A DNA stretch of 64,000 nucleotides from Tunicatimonas sp964551335 (lineage in GTDB: Bacteria > Bacteroidota > Bacteroidia > Cytophagales > Cyclobacteriaceae): assembly GCA_964551335.1 (NCBI GenBank), contig CAZKCO010000021.1:1-64000 (forward strand), given 5' to 3'. Numbering within the stretch: the first letter of the stretch is position 1; each line of letters starts with the position of its first letter. This document shows, in pieces, positions 60,023 through 64,000 of this stretch. A program made the position numbers and the translations under genes. Below the pieces are notes generated by a model. The model worked only from the letters and a program-made list of their open reading frames with translations, was not told the DNA's origin and made no database searches.

Positions 60023-60711
60023 AATCTCTAACTCATTTGCTCCGCTGGGATTTGGTACTATTGCACCGCAACCAATTGATCGTGGTTTCACTGGCTCTAG
60101 CCGGATTATATCTGGGGCTGTTCTATTTGCTCAAAGACTTAGGAAGCCTAGAAAAACTGCTAGTGTTGCTAATTTACAACGATCCGGTAGTAACCGGGCT
60201 GATGTTTATCGGGGCACTGGTGCTGTTTGAGAAGGATCAGCATACGCTGGAAGCTCTGGCGGTATCGCCGCTGTCTACCGACACCTATCTGTGGTCTAAG
60301 GCTATCTCGCTCACCCTGGTAGCGTTGGGCACTTCGCTGATTATGGCCTGGGCGGGCTACGGCTGGCAGTTTCAGTACGTCCACTTTGTGTTGGGGGTGA
60401 TTGGGGCCAGCTTGTTCTATATTTTTCTGGGGGGTTGGGTGGTCGCTCAGGCTAAATCGTTCAATCAGTTTCTGGTGCGGATGATTCCACTACTGATTCT
60501 CACCGCTCTGCCGTTTATTCCCTTCTTCGGGGCGGCTCCTTCGGCTTGGTTCTATCCGGTTCCGTCGTACCCCAGTATTCTGCTGATGCAAGCGGCGTTT
60601 GAAGATATATCAACAATGGAACTGATCTACGCTTACGGCTACGGTACGCTGGCAGTAGTGGGGAGCTACTACCTGGCCCGAACTTCATTCCGTAAACACA
60701 TCTGGTCATGA
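60019..60711 (+). CDS. ABC-2-type exporter, membrane subunit 1
   Basis: 230 residues with about six membrane segments (LIVVSLALAGLYLGLFYLL, VTGLMFIGALVLF, FVLGVIGASLFYIFLGGWVV, MIPLLILTALPFIPFF). The motif EKDQHTLEALAVSPLSTDTYLWSKA before segment three is typical of ABC-2 permeases. It overlaps the ATPase gene and the next permease gene by 4 nt each, so all three are co-translated and form one transporter. Confidence 0.88.
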   Translation: MKSLTHLLRWDLVLLHRNQLIVVSLALAGLYLGLFYLLKDLGSLEKLLVLLIYNDPVVTGLMFIGALVLFEKDQHTLEALAVSPLSTDTYLWSKAISLTLVALGTSLIMAWAGYGWQFQYVHFVLGVIGASLFYIFLGGWVVAQAKSFNQFLVRMIPLLILTALPFIPFFGAAPSAWFYPVPSYPSILLMQAAFEDISTMELIYAYGYGTLAVVGSYYLARTSFRKHIWS

Positions 60712-61415
60712 AACAACTACTGCTCATTAGCCACAACGATTTCCGCATCACCTTCCGCGAACCGCTACTGAAGGGGCTGTTATTCTTCCCGCTCATCGCG
60801 CTGGCAATTGTGAAGTTTCTAGTGCCCTACCTCAGCGAGCAGTACCCGGTAATTGAACCCTACCATCCGGTAATTTTGATGTGGGCCTGCATGCAGTCGG
60901 CCACCATGTTTGGCTTTATCAACGGCTTTCTGTTTCTGGAAGAAAAAGACGAGAATGTGTTCAGTGCATTACGGGTAGCCCCCATCTCGGCCGGAACCTT
61001 CGTGCTGCTACGCCTGGCGGCCGGAGTCGCTATTTCTGTCATTGTTAATTTAATGCTGTTGGTGTACGGTGATTTGGTAACTATCCCATTTGGAAAGGCA
61101 TTGCTGCTCGCCGCTCAGTATAGCCTGATTGCCCCATTGTTGGCCCTGATGACGGCTACATTTGCCCGTAACAAGATGGAAGGCTTAGCCCAGTTCAAAA
61201 TCTTCAATCTGGTACTCAATCTCCCCATCCTCCGCTATTTTCTGGAATATAATGCTCTGGAAGGTTTCGCCATCATTCCTACCTACTGGTCGTTCCGCAG
61301 CGTAGAGGCCATTGCCTACGACGGAAACTTCTGGTTGTTTTACACTGTGGGTTTGGCAGTTTATGGGATGGTACTGTTTGTTTTGGCGAGAGTTTTTGAG
61401 AGGAGAGTGTTCTGA
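60708..61415 (+). CDS. ABC-2-type exporter, membrane subunit 2
   Basis: 235 residues, about six membrane segments. EEKDENVFSALRVAPISAGTFVLLRLAAG is the same ABC-2 loop as in subunit 1, showing that the two are paralogues. It has LLALMTATFARNKMEGLAQFK before the last segments and ends FVLARVFERRVF. Last gene of the operon; the 30-nt gap to the convergent gene at 61446 holds no clear terminator. Confidence 0.88.
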   Translation: MKQLLLISHNDFRITFREPLLKGLLFFPLIALAIVKFLVPYLSEQYPVIEPYHPVILMWACMQSATMFGFINGFLFLEEKDENVFSALRVAPISAGTFVLLRLAAGVAISVIVNLMLLVYGDLVTIPFGKALLLAAQYSLIAPLLALMTATFARNKMEGLAQFKIFNLVLNLPILRYFLEYNALEGFAIIPTYWSFRSVEAIAYDGNFWLFYTVGLAVYGMVLFVLARVFERRVF

Positions 61416-61445
61416 GCCAATAAATTAGACTAAGCATGATGATGA

Positions 61446-61730
61446 CTAGAATCTATCTTTAGGCTTATCCTTAGTTTTAGATGTGCCCTCAAAGAATTCT
61501 CGAATTTTGCTGAATGGAGAAAGGCTATAATAACATACTACGAAAAGAAGAATGCTGAGCATGATTATTATCGTCCCGCCAATGGCACCGTCCTGTTGGG
61601 TTAGATAGTGCCTTCCAGCTTTTACTATATCAAAAGCCAGTATTATGATTCCTGTTATCATCAGAAATGTTGCGATGACGAAACTTAAGATAGCATCCGA
61701 GTTAATGTTATTTTGGTTTCTCTTTTTCAA
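61446..61730 (-). CDS. Small membrane protein of unknown function
   Basis: 94 residues: two membrane segments, ILSFVIATFLMITGIIILAFDIV and TIIIMLSILLFVVCYYSLSPF, with basic ends (MKKRNQNN and KTKDKPKDRF). No family was recognised. It follows the gene at 61748-62182 by 17 nt on the same strand. Confidence 0.6.
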   Translation of the reverse strand: MKKRNQNNINSDAILSFVIATFLMITGIIILAFDIVKAGRHYLTQQDGAIGGTIIIMLSILLFVVCYYSLSPFSKIREFFEGTSKTKDKPKDRF

Positions 61731-61747
61731 TCTTGTCTTATAAGATA

Positions 61748-62182
61748 CTAATCATCAATAATATCGTTTAGCCAATACTCAGCAAATTCTCTATTTTTTT
61801 CTTTAAAAACTTTAGCTAACGGTATCTTCACAAAATACACACAACCAGAACATAAGGAGACCAAATCTTGGGATTCTTTAATTCCTGATATCAGCTTTTT
61901 GTCATTCTCAGTTAGAACGAATTTGTCCATATTGTTTAACCTCTCAAGGCTTATCACCGCTAGATACTTTTTAGCTGAATTATCGGATTTTAGCAAGTTA
62001 GCGACTGATCTATACTTCTTCTTTCTGAGTTTTCTTGTTACGTTTTCTACTACTTTTGTTGGACTTCCATCACTGTAACAACCAAACCCTACCATTTCGC
62101 TACTTTTAAATTCGTATTCCTGAGCGAAGGATAGGTATGGCAACCAAAGAAAGAATATGAAAATTAAGATATTGATGTTCAC
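61748..62182 (-). CDS. Small secreted protein of unknown function
   Basis: I place the start at the GTG at 62182, which gives 144 residues with a signal peptide (NINILIFIFFLWLPYLSFAQ) and lies 13 nt after the stop of the upstream gene; a longer frame starts inside that gene at 62224. The mature part is helical and basic (ENVTRKLRKKKYRSVANLLKSD), with CYSD and SLCSGCVYFVKI as its only Cys-containing parts. No family was recognised. Confidence 0.65.
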   Translation of the reverse strand: MNINILIFIFFLWLPYLSFAQEYEFKSSEMVGFGCYSDGSPTKVVENVTRKLRKKKYRSVANLLKSDNSAKKYLAVISLERLNNMDKFVLTENDKKLISGIKESQDLVSLCSGCVYFVKIPLAKVFKEKNREFAEYWLNDIIDD

Positions 62183-62195
62183 TGGTCGTATTTTG

Positions 62196-62579
62196 CTACT
62201 CTCCCACCGTATAGTCCACCACAAATACCTCTTCCAGAACTCCTAGTTCGCTGAGTAGATTACCAAATTCTTTATGGTCGGGGTGGGGAAGGTAGGTGTC
62301 GCGGGCTTCGGCATCCTCAAAGGTGAGTAGGTAGACGTGGGTAAAGCCCTTATTCAATCCTTCGGGACTGTTATTGATACCGTGCTCAAAAGAAACAATG
62401 CCCGGAATCTTGTTTTGTAAATCGCGGAAGCTGTCGGTTACTTTCTGAATATCTGCTTCCGAGGCATCGGCTTTGTACTTAAATACCACTACGTGGCGAA
62501 CATGATCATTCTCAGATTGGGCAAAAGCATTCATAGTGAAGAATGTTAAAAAAAAGAGTAGGCAAATAAGTTGTCGCAT
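62196..62579 (-). CDS. Secreted Dabb-domain (stress-responsive alpha/beta barrel) protein
   Basis: The ATG at 62579 gives 127 residues with signal peptide RQLICLLFFLTFFTMNAFAQ; an in-frame ATG at 62663 would begin inside the neighbouring gene. The Dabb fold shows HVRHVVVFKYKADASEADIQKV, PGIVSFEHGINNSPEGLNKGFTHVYLLTF and DTYLPHPDHKEFGNLL. Members form small dimeric ferredoxin-like barrels; the function of secreted forms is unknown. Confidence 0.9.
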   Translation of the reverse strand: MRQLICLLFFLTFFTMNAFAQSENDHVRHVVVFKYKADASEADIQKVTDSFRDLQNKIPGIVSFEHGINNSPEGLNKGFTHVYLLTFEDAEARDTYLPHPDHKEFGNLLSELGVLEEVFVVDYTVGE

Positions 62580-62622
62580 GATTACTAAGATTAGGTTAGG
62601 CCGAAATATACGATTTTTCGGT

Positions 62623-63138
62623 TTATCCGAAGGGATACATTCGCACAAACTCCCAGGGGCCACCCCGATACTCCCATAATTGTAGCCCGGTGCTAGTCAC
62701 TGTGAACGGATCGAACGATAGTGAAAGCTGTTCCAATGTGTGCTGCGCTTCCTGCGGGCTTACTTTGTTCTGCACCGTCACGTGCGGCCATAATTTCTGC
62801 TGATCCTGCGGAGTCAACCAGTTGTGCCAGCGTTGCGAAAGCTGCCGATGAATAACCATTAGCCGTTCGCTTTCCAGCACAAAGGCTACGCCCCGGCCGA
62901 TACTCTTTACTTCAGTCACCTCTAATGAAAGATCCTGATTTGCTTGGCTTACTTCGATGAGCGTCTGGGAAATAATCGGCAATTCCTCTCCGGGTAGCTT
63001 GTGAAAAAGAGTCAGGTGAGCTTCCAGAAAGTTTCGCTCTTCAGGAAAATACTTTTTTCGTAACTGGTTAAAGTACGACTGGCTACGCTCGTCCAGCGCC
63101 AGGGTAACAATCAGCGGATATTCGGTTGGCTCATTCAT
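62623..63138 (-). CDS. 2'-5' RNA ligase-like (2H phosphoesterase) protein
   Basis: 171 residues. Two HxT motifs, His41-Leu-Thr43 in AHLTLFHKLPG and His119-Val-Thr121 in WPHVTVQNK, define the two-His phosphoesterase superfamily. The N-terminal PLIVTLALDERSQSYFNQLR fits the fold from the first strand. Members open 2',3'-cyclic phosphates or join RNA ends; the substrate is unknown. TATTTTTG on its strand (63146-63153) lies only 8 nt before the ATG, which would make a nearly leaderless message. Confidence 0.9.
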   Translation of the reverse strand: MNEPTEYPLIVTLALDERSQSYFNQLRKKYFPEERNFLEAHLTLFHKLPGEELPIISQTLIEVSQANQDLSLEVTEVKSIGRGVAFVLESERLMVIHRQLSQRWHNWLTPQDQQKLWPHVTVQNKVSPQEAQHTLEQLSLSFDPFTVTSTGLQLWEYRGGPWEFVRMYPFG

Positions 63139-63145
63139 AGTTTTC

Positions 63146-63153
63146 CAAAAATA
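63146..63153 (-). promoter_or_regulatory. Possible -7 box of the 2H phosphoesterase gene
   Basis: TATTTTTG on the minus strand matches TAnnTTTG. It is 8 nt before the ATG, so transcription would start at or very near the start codon. AT-rich context makes a chance match possible. Confidence 0.3.
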
Positions 63154-63233
63154 GAAGTAAGATTTGATGGCTTTTCCGTTTGGATGCTTACCCTCAAATG
63201 TTCTTTTTGAGAAGTAACTAATTTTCTGCTAAA

Positions 63234-63695
63234 ATGGCTGATGCTAAATATTTTGACCAACTGGTAGACGATATTCGCGAGGCGGCTAAGCGCAAACCTG
63301 AAGGTGATCAGCGTATGCCGGATGCAATCGTACCCAACAAGTGGCGGGAGCAGTACCCCGGTGCCGATTATATGATTGCCCGTCCGCTGGCCCACTGGTT
63401 TGGGCTTACCAAAGACATGTTTCCTCCGGCTGATTACTGGGATGCCGACCAGTTGCAGTTTATGGTGCAGATACTCACCCAGCTCTATCGGCACTTCAAT
63501 TTTGAACCCATGCTGTTCGACGATTATTCGGATAACCCTCTGCCCCATAAGATGGCCTATGAAACGCTGGTAAAGGGACTGGATATTGCCGAAACCTACT
63601 ACAAAGATAACCTTCAGCCGGTCTATTTTTGCGAAGACAATGTGGATACCTGCCCGTTTGGCTACGATTACTGCCACTGCGAGCACGAAGGTTGA
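63234..63695 (+). CDS. Uncharacterised protein with Cys/His-rich C-terminus
   Basis: 153 residues without signal peptide. It is acidic and aromatic (AKYFDQLVDDIREAAKRKPEG, PLAHWFGLTKDMFPPADYW, AYETLVKGLDIAETYY). The end VYFCEDNVDTCPFGYDYCHCEHEG has four cysteines and two histidines within about 22 residues, a possible metal site. I do not recognise a family. It is divergent from the 2H phosphoesterase gene with a 95-nt gap. Confidence 0.7.
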   Translation: MADAKYFDQLVDDIREAAKRKPEGDQRMPDAIVPNKWREQYPGADYMIARPLAHWFGLTKDMFPPADYWDADQLQFMVQILTQLYRHFNFEPMLFDDYSDNPLPHKMAYETLVKGLDIAETYYKDNLQPVYFCEDNVDTCPFGYDYCHCEHEG

Positions 63696-63810
63696 TTACA
63701 TTACGGAACACGCTTCACCTGCCTGGATTGAAGAAAAATTCGATTGCCCATTGTCTCCTTAACCGGGTAGACGTATTTTAGAAGTTTCGTTATTACACAC
63801 TAATCTACCT

Positions 63811-64000
63811 ATGAAAAAAATTACTACGGGTGTACGACAAAAATGTATACTGACTTGCCGGATGAGGCTCTGCGAATTCCGGGGTCTCCCACCTACTAAG
63901 GAGGGGATGCCGGAATTCGCGTTGCTCATCCGGGGATACACTCTTTTTAAGGGGTTCTTGCAAAATTGTCCTACACCCTTTGCTACGTTATTCGTAAGCC
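63811..64000 (+). CDS. Start of a secreted-protein gene carrying an in-frame miniature element (partial at window edge)
   Basis: ATG AAA AAA ATT ACT AC(G) begins at 63811. Element copy 4 follows at 63828-63978, then CTACG TTA TTC GTA AGC to the window end. Without the element and one 8-bp flank, the reading is MKKITTLFVS, a normal signal-peptide start. The element plus one flank is 159 nt, 53 codons, and the frame through it has no stop, so the ORF is open from 63811 to 64000. The product is cut by the window edge; the host gene is unknown, and a signal peptide split by 53 residues is unlikely to work. Confidence 0.5.
   Translation, partial: MKKITTGVRQKCILTCRMRLCEFRGLPPTKEGMPEFALLIRGYTLFKGFLQNCPTPFATLFVS
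63828..63978. mobile_element. Miniature inverted-repeat element, copy 4
   Basis: 151 bp. The ends GGGTGTACGACAA (63828-63840) and TTGTCCTACACCC (63966-63978) pair at 12 of 13. The core palindrome CCGGATGAG...GCGAATTCCGG against CCGGAATTCGC...CTCATCCGG encloses a small GGTCTCCC...GGAGGGGA hairpin. Flanks ATTACTAC and TTTGCTAC agree at 6 of 8 positions, a worn target duplication. It is the best-preserved core in the window. Confidence 0.8.

Overview
The window reads as chromosomal DNA of a member of the Bacteroidota, most likely a Cytophagales-type marine or environmental bacterium. The evidence is two SusC/SusD pairs, an ECF sigma/FecR pair, DUF5916 and DUF481 outer-membrane proteins, TAnnTTTG-type -7 promoter boxes, the SDR-type threonine dehydrogenase next to kbl, and little use of Shine-Dalgarno sites. 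This placement is inferred from gene content; there is no rRNA to confirm it. No tRNA, rRNA, CRISPR array, transposase, integrase or phage gene was seen.

Layout. 0-5.6 kb: htpG, divergent tdh/kbl (threonine to glycine plus acetyl-CoA), a secreted MORN-like protein; long TGTTC-rich palindromes separate the genes. 5.6-14.0 kb: one minus-strand locus, ECF sigma, FecR, SusC with STN domain, SusD, sulfatase, i.e. a regulated uptake and desulfation locus for a sulfated glycan. 14.1-17.6 kb: nitrilase-like amidase, a small secreted protein, and an overlapping pair formed by a secreted CotH-like protein and a membrane protein resembling the Pycsar effector PycTM. 17.6-28.5 kb (plus strand): PafA-like phosphatase, DUF481 protein, M28 peptidase, a complete TolC/MFP/RND efflux operon, OsmC. 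28.5-31.6 kb: LLM oxidoreductase whose start region holds an in-frame stop, and a CocE/NonD hydrolase.

31.6-40.3 kb is the accessory part: a miniature inverted-repeat element with an 8-bp target duplication, DUF4238, an orphan MNT nucleotidyltransferase, a decayed and an intact DUF6364/PIN module, a 12 x 21-bp degenerate tandem repeat, a Crp-like regulator, an outer-membrane protein whose 3' end is duplicated on the far side of a HigBA cassette, an S9 peptidase and a VapBC-like module with a frameshifted toxin. A hairpin repeat recurs four times here.

40.4-53.1 kb: pyrF with an overlapping DUF5009 membrane gene; an ECF sigma/small membrane proteins/Hsp20 cluster; a VCBS/FG-GAP lipoprotein with its own promoter after a second SusC/SusD pair. 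53.5-58.2 kb: persulfide dioxygenase-rhodanese and DUF302 proteins, an ArsR-type regulator with two matching operator palindromes, and a DUF5916 protein. 58.4-61.4 kb: TetR regulator with a three-gene ABC exporter. 61.4-64 kb: small proteins (Dabb, 2H phosphoesterase, unknowns) and, at the edge, a gene whose first codons are split in frame by another copy of the miniature element.

The most novel material is non-coding: the miniature element family (about 31.7, 53.2, 58.2 and 63.8 kb), the 21-bp tandem repeat, a 28-bp palindrome family carrying nested GC-rich inserts, and the duplicated gene end around the HigBA cassette.
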